Positions 26,799 to 37,435 of a DNA stretch of 64,000 nucleotides are shown here, one piece after another. This DNA comes from CAYVVD01 sp964454975. GTDB taxonomy: Bacteria; Bacteroidota; Ignavibacteria; Kapaibacteriales; UBA2268. Numbering within the stretch: the first letter of the stretch is position 1; each line of letters starts with the position of its first letter. Where the stretch lies: contig CAYVVD010000005.1 of assembly GCA_964454975.1 (NCBI GenBank), positions 62,001 to 126,000 of the forward strand, in the 5' to 3' direction. Under the pieces are notes generated by a model. The model did not search any database and had not been told where the DNA came from. It was given only the letters and a program-made list of their open reading frames with translations. Position numbers and translations under genes: made by a program.

Positions 26799-27743
26799 AT
26801 GGCTGATAAAATAATAGCTGTTGTCGGTGCAACAGGTGCTCAGGGTGGAGGACTCGTGCGGGCAATTCAAAGCGACATCAGCGGTGAGTTCCGCTCACGT
26901 GCAATTACACGCAACCCAAATTCTGATAAAGCCAAAGCGCTTGCCGCACTCGGCGCCGAAGTTGTACAGGCTGATATTGAGGATATAGAAAGTATTAAAA
27001 GTGCTTTCGAGGGTGCTTACGGAGCATTTTGTGTTACCTTCTTCTGGAACCACCTATCACCGGAGACCGAATCCCGTACAGCCAGGAATATGGCTGATTC
27101 TGCTAAAGCCGCAGGTGTAAAGCATGTTGTATGGTCAACATTGGAAGATTCGCGTGAGTGGATTCCTATTGAAGATAAAAGCATGCCGACATTGATGGAG
27201 AAATTTAAAGTTCCACACTTTGATGCTAAAGGCGAAGCCGACGATTATTATCGCCAGAATGTACCTGCAACTATCATGCGTACTTGTTTCTATTGGGATA
27301 ACATGATCTATTTTGGTCTTGGCCCGAAAAAAGGCCCTGACGGAAACTTCTATGTTACCTTCCCACTTGGTGATGCGAAAATGCCCGGCATGGCTTCAGA
27401 AGATATTGGAAAATGTGCTTTGGGCATATTTAAAAATCCTGGTAAATACATTGGCCGGACATTAGGAATAGCCGGTGAGAATCTAAGTGGCCAAGATATG
27501 GCGAACAAACTGTCTTCTGCTTTAAATATTGATGTTAAGTATAACAATATTGACCCGGATACATATCGAGGGTTCGGTTTCCCCGGTGCAGAGGATATGG
27601 GCAACATGTTCCAGATGAAGCGTGATTTTGAAAAGCAATATATCGCAAACAGGGATATTGACGAATCACGCAGGCTTAATCCTGGGCTACATTCATTTGA
27701 TAGTTGGTTAACTCAGAATGCTTCAAAAATCCCACTTGATTAA
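26799..27743 (+). CDS. NmrA-like NAD(P)-binding protein
   Basis: Product of 314 aa, an atypical short-chain dehydrogenase of the NmrA/HSCARG group. The N-terminal dinucleotide loop is VVGATGAQGGGLVRAI, with AEVVQADIEDIESIKSAFEG following and WSTLEDSREWIP in the middle. These proteins usually act as redox or NADPH sensors rather than enzymes, and no catalytic YxxxK is obvious. The start at 26799 is supported by AAGGAGA four bases upstream; an in-frame ATG-like start at 26763 has none. It is divergent from hcp copy 2 and closed by a strong terminator. Confidence 0.88.
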   Translation: MADKIIAVVGATGAQGGGLVRAIQSDISGEFRSRAITRNPNSDKAKALAALGAEVVQADIEDIESIKSAFEGAYGAFCVTFFWNHLSPETESRTARNMADSAKAAGVKHVVWSTLEDSREWIPIEDKSMPTLMEKFKVPHFDAKGEADDYYRQNVPATIMRTCFYWDNMIYFGLGPKKGPDGNFYVTFPLGDAKMPGMASEDIGKCALGIFKNPGKYIGRTLGIAGENLSGQDMANKLSSALNIDVKYNNIDPDTYRGFGFPGAEDMGNMFQMKRDFEKQYIANRDIDESRRLNPGLHSFDSWLTQNASKIPLD

Positions 27744-27753
27744 TTTTTTGTTA

Positions 27754-27782
27754 TCACCGGATGATCCCAAATCATCCGGTGA
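27754..27782 (+). terminator. Rho-independent terminator after the NmrA-like gene
   Basis: A 12-bp perfect stem (TCACCGGATGAT with ATCATCCGGTGA) and a 5-base loop, followed by ATTATTTTTATAT. Confidence 0.85.
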
Positions 27783-27871
27783 ATTATTTTTATATAATAT
27801 CTGACAATACAATTCAATAATTACCCTCTCTCAGGCGTTTATTAGTTATTTATATTAAATCACTCTTTATT

Positions 27872-30046
27872 ATGAATTCATATTCACTCGGTATTGATGG
27901 TTCCTGGTTCATATATGTTTTACTTGTATTGATTGCTGCAGGAATTGCAGTTTATTCATATAGAATTACGGTCCCTCCTATCTCATCCGGCAAAAGAACT
28001 TTTCTAATTACACTTAGAACTGCTGCTATGGCTCTTTTGCTTTTTGTATTACTTGAGCCTGTAATTAACATTGTTTCCGGAAAAACGGAATCTCCAAAAC
28101 TTGTTGTGATGATTGACAACTCAATTTCCGCAGGCACAAATGATGGCAAATACAATAGAGATAAGCTTGTTATAAAGGCGATTGATAATGCTGCTTTAGG
28201 TGATTTTGGCGAAGATGAGTTAATAATCGCAACATTTGGCGATAAAATTAAAAAGCAGGAAGCTTTCACAACTGATTCGCTTGTTTTTGACAATACCCTC
28301 TCTAATATTTCAGGAGCATTGTCATATTCCTCCTCATTAATGGATTCCGAAAACATAGGAGCTACGCTGCTTATAAGCGATGGAGCTTATAATGACGGTG
28401 AAAATCCGGTGTATATGGCAGAAACTTTTGGAAAACCCATATTCGTTATCGGCATTGGCGACTCAACTCAACCGAAAGACCTGGTATTAAAAAACATAAT
28501 TACAAACAAAATTGCTTTTGTAAATAGTACTATTCCGGTAAATCTTAATTTCAGTGTTAATGGATACGATGAAGGTGAAGTAAAAATTAAACTGCTCGAA
28601 GATGAAAACGAAATAAGTGAACAAACTGTAAAAATCTACCCGGAAAAAAAAGATTATTCAGTTGTTTTTGAATATAAGCCGGAATTACCCGGTGATAAAA
28701 AAATAACTTTCACTGCAGATCCTCTTCCCGGCGAATTAACAATAAAAAATAACGTCAGTTCAGAATTTGTAAAAGTGTTGGAAAACAAACGGAAAATTTC
28801 TCTTTTTGCAGGTGCACCCTCCCCCGATGTTTCCTTTATAATTCAGAATTTTAGTGATGAACAATACGAGATTCATGAATTCATCCAGAAGCAAAGTGGT
28901 GAGTTTTATACTCAATCAGGCAGAAAAGAACTCCGGGAATCCGAATTGATAATACTTGTAGGATTCCCTAATCGCTTTACTCCAAATGAAACAATTGCTT
29001 TGATTAATAATGAGCTTTCAAAGGACAAACCCCTTCTGTTTATTCCATCTTTTGACCTGGACTATAACAAACTTAAAGCTTTAGAACAGTTTCTTCCTTT
29101 TAATGTCCTTTCTACAGGAAAGCAGGAGTTTAAAATTACTCCGATGGTTGCAGAAAATGCAATAAACAATTCGTTGTTAAAGCTTAACGGAGAAGGGATT
29201 GCAGAATCCTATTGGAATGAACTCCCCCCCGTTTTCAGGACAGAAACATTCGTGAAAGTCAAGCCTGAGAGCAAAATACTACTTGGCAGCAAAATGAATA
29301 ATGTTGAACTCGCTGACCCTCTATTGATGCAACGCTCATTCCAGAATAATAAATCAGTAACTTTCCTTGCTTATGGCCTCTACCGGTGGAAACTTTTCGG
29401 TTATGCCAAGGAGTTGTCAAAAGGCAGGACAGAAACGCCTGACCTTTATTCAACCCTTTTAAATAATTCTATCAGATGGCTTTCGATAGATGAGGAACGC
29501 AAGAATGTAGTAATTAAACCCGTAAAACAGGAATTTAATCAATCTGAATCAGTTGAATTTATTGCCCAAATATATGATAATGCATATAATCCTATTGACA
29601 ACTCCTTTGTCAAAGTGGTTATAAAAAAAGGTGAAATAAATAAAGAACTAAACCTTAGCCCAATCGGAAATGGAAAATATCTTGGCACAGTAACAGGCCT
29701 TGAAAAAGGAGATTTTTCCTATTCAGGCTATGCTACCTTGTCGGACGAAAGATTAGGCATTGATGAGGGGCGATTTACAATTGGAGATACACCGCTCGAA
29801 TACCAGAATCTTCAAATGAATGCCAACTTATTAAGGAATATTAGTACTGTATCAGGTGGAAAATTTTATCTTCCTGAAAATGCCCAATCATTTCGTAAAG
29901 ACCTGGAAAACAGCGGAAGATATAAGCCAAAAGCAATTACTATCCGCTCTGACATTGATTTGTGGAATAATCCCTGGCTCCTGGCAATTGCTGTCGTGTT
30001 ATTTGCTATAGAATGGTTTATTCGGAAGCGAAGTGGTATGGTTTAA
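27872..30046 (+). CDS. Membrane protein with VWA-like domain
   Basis: Product of 724 aa. Two N-terminal membrane helices (about 12-30 and 46-66) and one at the C-terminus (about 700-717, NPWLLAIAVVLFAIEWFI) bracket a large extracytoplasmic part. Residues 75-220 look like a von Willebrand A fold with the metal site DNSIS (VVMIDNSISAG), and a later segment has beta-sandwich character (VESVEFIAQIYDNAYNP-like strands around residue 555). The architecture resembles the BatA/DUF1355 group of aerotolerance-type membrane proteins. Its 3' end overlaps that of the convergent ABC exporter by four bases. The function is not known. Confidence 0.8.
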   Translation: MNSYSLGIDGSWFIYVLLVLIAAGIAVYSYRITVPPISSGKRTFLITLRTAAMALLLFVLLEPVINIVSGKTESPKLVVMIDNSISAGTNDGKYNRDKLVIKAIDNAALGDFGEDELIIATFGDKIKKQEAFTTDSLVFDNTLSNISGALSYSSSLMDSENIGATLLISDGAYNDGENPVYMAETFGKPIFVIGIGDSTQPKDLVLKNIITNKIAFVNSTIPVNLNFSVNGYDEGEVKIKLLEDENEISEQTVKIYPEKKDYSVVFEYKPELPGDKKITFTADPLPGELTIKNNVSSEFVKVLENKRKISLFAGAPSPDVSFIIQNFSDEQYEIHEFIQKQSGEFYTQSGRKELRESELIILVGFPNRFTPNETIALINNELSKDKPLLFIPSFDLDYNKLKALEQFLPFNVLSTGKQEFKITPMVAENAINNSLLKLNGEGIAESYWNELPPVFRTETFVKVKPESKILLGSKMNNVELADPLLMQRSFQNNKSVTFLAYGLYRWKLFGYAKELSKGRTETPDLYSTLLNNSIRWLSIDEERKNVVIKPVKQEFNQSESVEFIAQIYDNAYNPIDNSFVKVVIKKGEINKELNLSPIGNGKYLGTVTGLEKGDFSYSGYATLSDERLGIDEGRFTIGDTPLEYQNLQMNANLLRNISTVSGGKFYLPENAQSFRKDLENSGRYKPKAITIRSDIDLWNNPWLLAIAVVLFAIEWFIRKRSGMV

Positions 30047-31809
30047 ACAGCTTTATCCATTTCATACTGCAGCTTGTATAGTTTAGAATAGATGCCATCC
30101 TGGGCGAGAAGTTCCTCATGCTTCCCGATTTCTTTAATCTCGCCATGATGAATTGTTATAATTTTATCGGCACGTTTAATTGTTGATAGTCTGTGAGCTA
30201 TAATAATTGAGGTCCTGTCTTTTAATAGTATATCAAGCGCATTTTCAATTATTTGTTCCGTCTCGGTATCAATGCTCGAAGTTGCTTCATCAAGGATTAG
30301 TAAATCCGGGTTTGTAACATAAGCCCTGCAAAAGGAAATTAGCTGGCGTTGACCGCCAGAAAGCGTTGCCCCGCGCTCCATTACCGGTTCGTCGAGAAAA
30401 TTTGGCAACTGAGAGATGAATTTCAGTGCGCCCAGTTTTTCTGCCGAATTTATAATTTCCTCATCACTTATTTTATCATTACCGAGCGTTATATTCTCCC
30501 TTATGGAACGGGAAAAAAGAAAAACGTCCTGCATTACCAAAGCTAATGATGAACGGAATGATTGCTGCTCGTAACGACTAAGGTCTATACCATCTATCAG
30601 GATTTCGCCTTCAGTTACTTCATAAAGGCGGGTTAGCAGATTAACTATAGTAGATTTTCCGGAACCGGTTGCTCCAACGATAGCTACAGTTTCTCCCTTA
30701 TTTATCCCGAAAGAAACATCTTTCAAAACAGTTTTTTTTGTGTCGTATGAGAAATAAACTTTCCTGAATTCTATTTTATCCTTCAATCGGGTGAATTTTA
30801 CAGGATGTTGAACATCCGAAATTTTCTCATCCTGGTCAAATAATTCAAAAATGCGTTCTGCTGCAGCAAGGCCACTCTGGAGTGTAGTGTATTTCTCAGT
30901 CAAATCCCTAACAGGACTGAAGAACATTTCCGAGTATTGCAGGAATGCTATTAAAGTTCCAATAGTCATCACTCCGGAAATAATATTCCCGGCGGTATAC
31001 CAAAGTATGATACCCAAGGCAGCTGTAGCTAAAAGCTCAATTACAGGAAAGAAAATCGCATAATAAAAAATTGTTTCATTATGGAGATCGAATGTTCTTT
31101 TATTGATTTTCCTAAATTTATCTTCCTGCCTTTTTTCCTGGTTGAACAATTTCACAGTCATAATGCCGGAAATAAATTCATTGAGGTATGAATTCATTTT
31201 AGCTACCTGGGTTCGTATACCAAGAAACAATTTCCTGACTTTTAGTCTGAAAACATATGATACAATTATTAGGAATGGTACAATTGACAGTGTCAATAAT
31301 GCCAGGTCTGCATCCGTATAAAACATAAATCCGATTATCCAAAAAATCAGCAGTATGTCAGCGATTATCATCACAATACCAGATGAAAACAGTTGGTTTA
31401 GCGATTCTATATCATTTGTAACTCGGGTTACAAGTTTACCGACTGATGTCTTATCATAAAAAGAGAACGAAAGAGAGTTGATGTGTTTAAAAAGGCTTTT
31501 CCTTATATCCAATAACACCTTCTGTCCTACCGACTCCATCAAGTAAGTCAAGCCAAATCTTAAACCTCCCGAAACAATTAATGCTGCAAATATCACTATA
31601 GAAATTATTATTAACCCATTCCAATCGCTTTCAGCAATATAATCATCAATTGCAAGCTTTGTAAGAAAAGGCCTTAGCGGAACTAAAGCAGAAGTAATTA
31701 GAGTAAGGACAATTGCAAATATCACGAACTTATTATATGGCTTGAGAAACCCGATGAGCCTTTTAATTATTTTCTTGTCCAAGTTTTTAAATGATTTGTA
31801 TTCTTCCAT
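30043..31809 (-). CDS. ABC exporter, fused permease-ATPase (MsbA/MdlB type)
   Basis: Half-size type IV ABC exporter of 588 aa. The N-terminal six-helix transmembrane domain (about 20-310) precedes the nucleotide-binding domain with Walker A GATGSGKST, Q-loop VMQDVFLFSR, signature LSGGQRQ, Walker B LLILDEATSSID and switch His (IIAHRLSTI). It should work as a homodimer or heterodimer exporting lipids, drugs or peptides across the inner membrane. I use the ATG at 31809 because earlier in-frame starts add a basic, non-conserved leader; 31824 is also possible. No fusion partner or second half gene is adjacent, so a homodimer is more likely. Confidence 0.93.
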   Translation of the reverse strand: MEEYKSFKNLDKKIIKRLIGFLKPYNKFVIFAIVLTLITSALVPLRPFLTKLAIDDYIAESDWNGLIIISIVIFAALIVSGGLRFGLTYLMESVGQKVLLDIRKSLFKHINSLSFSFYDKTSVGKLVTRVTNDIESLNQLFSSGIVMIIADILLIFWIIGFMFYTDADLALLTLSIVPFLIIVSYVFRLKVRKLFLGIRTQVAKMNSYLNEFISGIMTVKLFNQEKRQEDKFRKINKRTFDLHNETIFYYAIFFPVIELLATAALGIILWYTAGNIISGVMTIGTLIAFLQYSEMFFSPVRDLTEKYTTLQSGLAAAERIFELFDQDEKISDVQHPVKFTRLKDKIEFRKVYFSYDTKKTVLKDVSFGINKGETVAIVGATGSGKSTIVNLLTRLYEVTEGEILIDGIDLSRYEQQSFRSSLALVMQDVFLFSRSIRENITLGNDKISDEEIINSAEKLGALKFISQLPNFLDEPVMERGATLSGGQRQLISFCRAYVTNPDLLILDEATSSIDTETEQIIENALDILLKDRTSIIIAHRLSTIKRADKIITIHHGEIKEIGKHEELLAQDGIYSKLYKLQYEMDKAV

Positions 31810-31938
31810 CGTATTAAAATTCATTACAAATAATGTATATACTCGAATATAGTGATAAAATCTTTTGAAATAAGCTTTGCAGAATTTCACTATTAGTTGT
31901 AAATTGTTGCTACATCTTGGTTATTCTGGTTTTGTGCT

Positions 31939-34900
31939 ATGAAACTAAAAACAGTATTTTTCCCTTTATTTTTATTGCCTGTCATTGTCCTTGCTCAACC
32001 GTGGGTTAAGGATTATGAACAATATATAAATTCTAATTTTTACGAAATTCAACAGCAATTTAACGACTATTGGGAAGATAGGGATCATACCTATAAAGGC
32101 AGCGGATGGAAACAATTCAAACGATGGGAGTGGTTCTGGGAGCAACGTGTTTATCCTACAGGTGAATTTCCAAGCCCGGACCACTTGTATCGTGAATTAA
32201 TCAAAGACTCAAAAACTCATGGTTCACCAGTAAAAAACAATAACCAATGGGTATTTTTAGGGCCTTCTGTCTCAAATGGCGGTTACTCCGGGCTGGGCAG
32301 GGTAAATTGCATTGTTACCCAAGCAAATAATGACAATATTATGTACGCAGGCTCGGCAAGCGGCGGATTATGGAAATCTACCAATGGAGGTTCTACATGG
32401 CAAGGCCTGACTGACATGCTACCTTCCATTGGTGTTACTGATATAGCTATTCATCCAAACAATCCCCAGATAATTTATATTGCGACCGGGGATGGCAACA
32501 ACAGCAATACTTATAGCATTGGTGTGATGAAATCTACAAACAGCGGCACATCATGGGAAACCACTGGACTATCATTTTCAACATCAAACCGGACAACATT
32601 AAGCAGACTGCTTATTCATCCGACTAATCCCAACATACTCTATGCCGCAGGCAGGAATGGTGTATATAAAACTACTAATGGCGGGAATAACTGGACTAAT
32701 GTCCGATCCGGAGTATTCAGGGACATGGAATTCAAACCCGGAGATCCATCAACTATTTATGTTGCGGGAACTATCATATACCGTTCGGAAGATGACGGTG
32801 ATAACTGGATTCAACTTAATTCCGGCATACCTACAAGTGGTATACAAAGAATTGGTCTGGCAGTTACAAACGCAGAGCCGGATTATCTATATGCTGTGCT
32901 TGTAAACAACAATGCCGCGTTTTATGGGCTCTATAGATCAACAAACTCAGGTTCGACATGGTCTGAGCAATCTGATACACCTAATATTCTGGGTGGCAGC
33001 ATTAATGGAAATGATAGCCGCGGTCAGGGCTGGTACGATCTGTGCATCGAAGTATCACCAACTGATGAGGATGAGGTATATGTTGGTGGTATAAATAATT
33101 GGAAATCTACAGACGGTGGTGTGAACTGGAATATATTAACCATGTGGTATAATACAGGACAGGTGCCAACTGTTCACGCCGATCAGCATTATATGTATTG
33201 GGACAGTGGAAACAATCTGTTAATTGGTAATGACGGTGGCGTTTATAAAACTCAAAATGGCGGGACTTCTTGGCAATGGCTTGGAAGTGGACTATTAATC
33301 ACTCAGTTTTATCGAATTGGGCTTTCACCAAGTTCCCAGGGAATTATCCTTGCAGGAAGCCAGGACAATGGTACTAAGATGTTATCCTCGGGCTCATGGA
33401 GTGATGTTTCGGGTGGTGATGGTATGGAATGCATTGTCGATCCGGATAATAACAGCATTATGTATGCTTCTTACCAACGAGGAAATCTACGGAAATCTAC
33501 AAACGGAGGCTCGTCCTTCAGAATGATGAATGACGCCAACGGAGACCAGAATTATGATGATATCAACGAGTCTGGCGCCTGGATTACTCCTTACGTTCTG
33601 CATCCCGCAAATAGCTCTACTATTTACGCGGGTTTCAGGAATATTTGGCGTTCAACTGATGGTGGAACTACTTTTGAAAGAATTTCTGACTTTAATTCTT
33701 CTAACTCATTGACAATACTTGAGATTTCACAGTCTGACCCTGATTATATTTATACAGGAACTGGTTCACAATTACGCAGGACTGTTAATGGCGGCCAATC
33801 GTGGATATTAATTTCAAAACCCGGGGGCAATACATTAACGTCTCTTGAAATCTCTCCTGTTGATCCTCAGATTTTGTATGCTACTAATTCCGGTTATTCC
33901 AATGGGGATAAGGTCTATAAGTCAACTGACGGGGGTGGTAGCTGGACAAATATTAGTTACGACCTGCCAAATATACCGGCAAATCATATACTTTTGGAAG
34001 ATAATTCAAACGAAAGGCTATATGTTGGTACAGACGTTGGCGTTTACTGGAAAGAAGATAGTTCAAACGACTGGGACGAATTAGGCAATGGTTTGCCTAA
34101 TGTTGTAGTTAATGAACTCGAGATTCATTATAATTCTAATAAATTGAGGGCTGCTACATTTGGCAGAGGCGTTTGGGAGCTGCAAATTGATAATCCCCTT
34201 CAGGCGCCTACGCTGGTTTCTCCTGCCAATAATTCAAATCCTGTTCAAACAAATGGCCTTGTATTGAGCTGGAGTTCTGTCCAGGGAGCACAAAATTATC
34301 AACTCCAGGTTGCTGATAACCAGCAATTTTCCGATCCTGCATTGAATCAAAATTCCATTACCTCCACTTCATATACAATCAACAACCTTGAATTCAACAA
34401 GTTATATTATTGGCGGGTTAAGGCAAAAAATCCTGATAAAGAAAGCGGCTGGTCAGGTGTGTTTTCCTTCACAACAGAGTTAATGCCCCCAATTTTGGCA
34501 TTGCCGGTAGATGATTCAATTAATGTTTCTGTGAATGGTATTTTAAGCTGGGAACAGGTTCAGGGATCTAATTCATATACCGTACAAATTTCAACAGACC
34601 GGGAATTTAATAATATTTATAATGAATTTTGGGGAGTTGGAGGCGAACAAGTTAGCTATACAGGTCTTGACAACTTCTCTGAGTTTTTTTGGCGTGTAAG
34701 AGCTGATAATACATTTGGCGAAAGCAAATGGTCTGAAGTATATTCTTTTACTACTCACCTACAAACTCCAATTCAAATCATTCCTGAGAATAACTCAAAC
34801 GGAAAAGACGTAGAACTTAAATTCAGGTGGAGCATTGTTGAAGATGCAATTGATTATGACCTTATTATTTCACCGGATTCAACTTTCAACAGTACAATGT

Positions 34901-36690
34901 ACAATATGACGGGTATTACAGATAGAGAAATAAATCTTGCAGGATTTGATTATAACAAAAGATATTTTTGGATGTTACGCGCAGCGCGGGATGAATTTTT
35001 AAGTATGTGGACTCAAATTTTCAAATTTAATACAAAATTAAGCCCTGTAAATCTTGTTATACCTGCAAACAATTCTCACACAATAGATATAGATGGATCA
35101 TTTGTATGGGAAAGCAATGACTTTGCCGATAATTATGAATTGCAGGTTTCTGATAAAATTAATTTCAGCAATCTGCTGATAAGCGATACTCTCGTGAACA
35201 ATGTATTAGATTATTCAGGATTTGATTATTTTAAAACTTTATATTGGAGAGTAAGGGCAATAAGAGGAGAAAATCCGGGCGAATGGTCTGAAACATGGAC
35301 ATTCACAACAAAATTGCCAACACCAGTTCTACTTAGCCCTCCAAACAACTCAGTTAATATGCCTGTTTCAGGAGAGTTAAGATGGGAAGAGGTTAGCGAA
35401 GCAGATTCATACCTTGTTGAATTATCAACTGATTCTTCATTCCAGACAACTACGATTTTTGAGTTGAATGATAACATTCTTGAGTATAATAATCTAAACC
35501 TTCAGACTAAATATTTTTGGAAAGTCCAATCGGGTTTAAATAATCAACTTAGCAATTGGTCAGATAGCTGGAGTTTTTATACTACTCTATTTAAACCAGT
35601 GCTGCAGAACCCGGTTAGAAACCAAAGAAATGTTCCAATTGAAGGTTTTCTTTCGTGGCTGCCAGTAAAAGATGCTGAATATTACATGCTTCAGGTTGCA
35701 GACGATAAAAACTTTAACAAAATTATGCTCCAGGATTTTGAGGTTGATGATGCTTCATATTCATATACAGGGTTAGAATATGATAAAGTGTATTACTGGC
35801 GGGTTCGGGCTAATCGCGATGATGGCTTAAGCGATTGGTCAGACAGCTGGCATTTTTCGACAGAACCCGGCATCCCTGTTTTATTGTCACCCGCAGATAA
35901 TGCGAAGCTTCAACCTGTTAACGGGCTCCTCAGTTGGACAGAAGTTACTTTCGCAGAATCTTACAGGTTGCAGGTTTCTGAATTACCCGATTTTAATTCC
36001 ATCGTGCTTGATGCTGATGTGATTCAGGAAAATTCGGCTGAATATACCGGACTTGAATACAATAGAAATTATTATTGGAGGGTAATGGCAAACTTTAGCA
36101 ATGGTGAATCCGAATGGTCAGAAACATGGAAATTCAAGACAATACTATCTACCCCACTATTAATCCAACCGGAACAAAACGCAGATTTTGTGGAAGAAAG
36201 CATATTGTTCTCTTGGGAAAAAGTAAGTGGAGCTTCAGACTACAGGCTATCAATAGCAAATGATTTTGATTTCACAGAACTTGTTTATAATGAATCACTG
36301 TTGATTAATGAATACTTAAATTACAACAATTTGAATGAAGGGACATATTACTGGAAAGTAAGTGCAATGAATGCAGACGGACCGTCAGACTGGTCTGAAA
36401 CCAGGCAGTTTACATTCAGCCCTGTTACATCTGTGCTTGTCAAAAACAATGCGTACAGAATTTACCCGAATCCTGCCGATAAGAGTTTAACAGTAGAATT
36501 TTTTGAAGGGTATTCTTTCGATACAATCTCCGTTTACTCAATAAATGGATTATTAGTTAACGAGTACGTAAATGTAGCTGATAATCAGGTCTATACTATT
36601 GATGTTTCGAATCTGCCGGCAGGATTGTATATACTAAGAATTTCATACGATTCTGAATTACTGGTATTACCAGTCACAATCGTTAGATAA
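31939..36690 (+). CDS. 1583-aa secreted Asp-box propeller/Fn3 protein with T9SS sorting domain
   Basis: A signal peptide (MKLKTVFFPLFLLPVIVLAQ) leads into a sortilin/BNR-like beta-propeller (about 85-750) carrying around eleven Asp-box motifs of the form STNGGSTW, TTNGGNNW and STDGGTTF. Then come eight tandem fibronectin-III-like repeats (about 755-1505), each opening with a Pro-rich strand (PTLVSPANNS, PVLLSPPNNS) and closing with YYWRVRA and WSFTT-type ends. The last ~75 residues are the T9SS sorting domain (YRIYPNPADKSLTVEF to GLYILRISY). It is a surface-attached or released protein, perhaps an adhesin or glycan-binding exo-protein. No catalytic residues could be assigned. Confidence 0.92.
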   Translation: MKLKTVFFPLFLLPVIVLAQPWVKDYEQYINSNFYEIQQQFNDYWEDRDHTYKGSGWKQFKRWEWFWEQRVYPTGEFPSPDHLYRELIKDSKTHGSPVKNNNQWVFLGPSVSNGGYSGLGRVNCIVTQANNDNIMYAGSASGGLWKSTNGGSTWQGLTDMLPSIGVTDIAIHPNNPQIIYIATGDGNNSNTYSIGVMKSTNSGTSWETTGLSFSTSNRTTLSRLLIHPTNPNILYAAGRNGVYKTTNGGNNWTNVRSGVFRDMEFKPGDPSTIYVAGTIIYRSEDDGDNWIQLNSGIPTSGIQRIGLAVTNAEPDYLYAVLVNNNAAFYGLYRSTNSGSTWSEQSDTPNILGGSINGNDSRGQGWYDLCIEVSPTDEDEVYVGGINNWKSTDGGVNWNILTMWYNTGQVPTVHADQHYMYWDSGNNLLIGNDGGVYKTQNGGTSWQWLGSGLLITQFYRIGLSPSSQGIILAGSQDNGTKMLSSGSWSDVSGGDGMECIVDPDNNSIMYASYQRGNLRKSTNGGSSFRMMNDANGDQNYDDINESGAWITPYVLHPANSSTIYAGFRNIWRSTDGGTTFERISDFNSSNSLTILEISQSDPDYIYTGTGSQLRRTVNGGQSWILISKPGGNTLTSLEISPVDPQILYATNSGYSNGDKVYKSTDGGGSWTNISYDLPNIPANHILLEDNSNERLYVGTDVGVYWKEDSSNDWDELGNGLPNVVVNELEIHYNSNKLRAATFGRGVWELQIDNPLQAPTLVSPANNSNPVQTNGLVLSWSSVQGAQNYQLQVADNQQFSDPALNQNSITSTSYTINNLEFNKLYYWRVKAKNPDKESGWSGVFSFTTELMPPILALPVDDSINVSVNGILSWEQVQGSNSYTVQISTDREFNNIYNEFWGVGGEQVSYTGLDNFSEFFWRVRADNTFGESKWSEVYSFTTHLQTPIQIIPENNSNGKDVELKFRWSIVEDAIDYDLIISPDSTFNSTMYNMTGITDREINLAGFDYNKRYFWMLRAARDEFLSMWTQIFKFNTKLSPVNLVIPANNSHTIDIDGSFVWESNDFADNYELQVSDKINFSNLLISDTLVNNVLDYSGFDYFKTLYWRVRAIRGENPGEWSETWTFTTKLPTPVLLSPPNNSVNMPVSGELRWEEVSEADSYLVELSTDSSFQTTTIFELNDNILEYNNLNLQTKYFWKVQSGLNNQLSNWSDSWSFYTTLFKPVLQNPVRNQRNVPIEGFLSWLPVKDAEYYMLQVADDKNFNKIMLQDFEVDDASYSYTGLEYDKVYYWRVRANRDDGLSDWSDSWHFSTEPGIPVLLSPADNAKLQPVNGLLSWTEVTFAESYRLQVSELPDFNSIVLDADVIQENSAEYTGLEYNRNYYWRVMANFSNGESEWSETWKFKTILSTPLLIQPEQNADFVEESILFSWEKVSGASDYRLSIANDFDFTELVYNESLLINEYLNYNNLNEGTYYWKVSAMNADGPSDWSETRQFTFSPVTSVLVKNNAYRIYPNPADKSLTVEFFEGYSFDTISVYSINGLLVNEYVNVADNQVYTIDVSNLPAGLYILRISYDSELLVLPVTIVR

Positions 36691-36697
36691 ATGTGTA

Positions 36698-37435
36698 TTA
36701 ATAGGCTTCGCCTTTTAATACTGCAGAGTTGTCTTTGTAGCCCGGTCCGGAAATTATCAGCTCACATGTTGCTTTGTAAATTCCTTGATTTTTAGGATTA
36801 AATCGCACTGTAACTGATTGGTGTAGGCCTCCTTGAATAATAAGGGGGAACTTAGCCATTTCCTCAAAGGCTTCCAATTCATCATGAAACTCAATTCCTT
36901 CTATTATAAGAGGCTCGTTTCCGTGATTTACAATTGTAATTGCTTTCTCAAGGCTGGTATTAACAGGTATTTTACCAAAGTTAACATCATTAACATTACA
37001 GGAAGGAACTATTCCAAACAACTCAACCCAGGGTGAATCATACCCGTTGATTGTAAGAGTATCATAAAACAGCCCGATATTGTCAGCATGGAATTTGATT
37101 TCCAAAGCAAGTGTAGAACTGTCTTTTCCAAGCTCTTTTATCACAATTGGAAATATCGAATTATCGATTGTAAATGTTGGGTTCTGAGATTTAAAATTTA
37201 TACTGTCAATTCTGACGGGGATGTCAGAAATATTTGAAATGGTAAGCAACTGAGATTTTTCGCCGTATTTATTAATAGTGCCGAAATAAACTTTTTGCTT
37301 GTCAATCAACAAGCCATCAGTTACTGTTACAGGTTCCAACTTGTTTTTGATATTCCTGTTTGCGTCTACTTCCGTAGGAGATTTGCAGGAAATCAAACTC
37401 AACGTGATTATAATATATAAAAGAGCAATTTTCAT
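36698..37435 (-). CDS. Lipoprotein with two ASH/choice-of-anchor-D-like domains
   Basis: Product of 245 aa. A lipoprotein signal (LLYIIITLSLISC, Cys near residue 17) is followed by two immunoglobulin-like ASH repeats. The first, near 45-140, has VYFGTINKYGEKSQLLTISN; the second, near 148-245, has VNFGKIPVNTSLEKAITIVN. Both show the VxFGxI...LTIxN signature of choice-of-anchor-D modules. Its ATG overlaps the stop of the membrane-spanning anti-sigma-like gene (TGATG), placing it third in the ECF sigma operon. It may bind an envelope or secreted partner. The large T9SS protein at 39279-43907 carries related repeats. Confidence 0.83.
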   Translation of the reverse strand: MKIALLYIIITLSLISCKSPTEVDANRNIKNKLEPVTVTDGLLIDKQKVYFGTINKYGEKSQLLTISNISDIPVRIDSINFKSQNPTFTIDNSIFPIVIKELGKDSSTLALEIKFHADNIGLFYDTLTINGYDSPWVELFGIVPSCNVNDVNFGKIPVNTSLEKAITIVNHGNEPLIIEGIEFHDELEAFEEMAKFPLIIQGGLHQSVTVRFNPKNQGIYKATCELIISGPGYKDNSAVLKGEAY

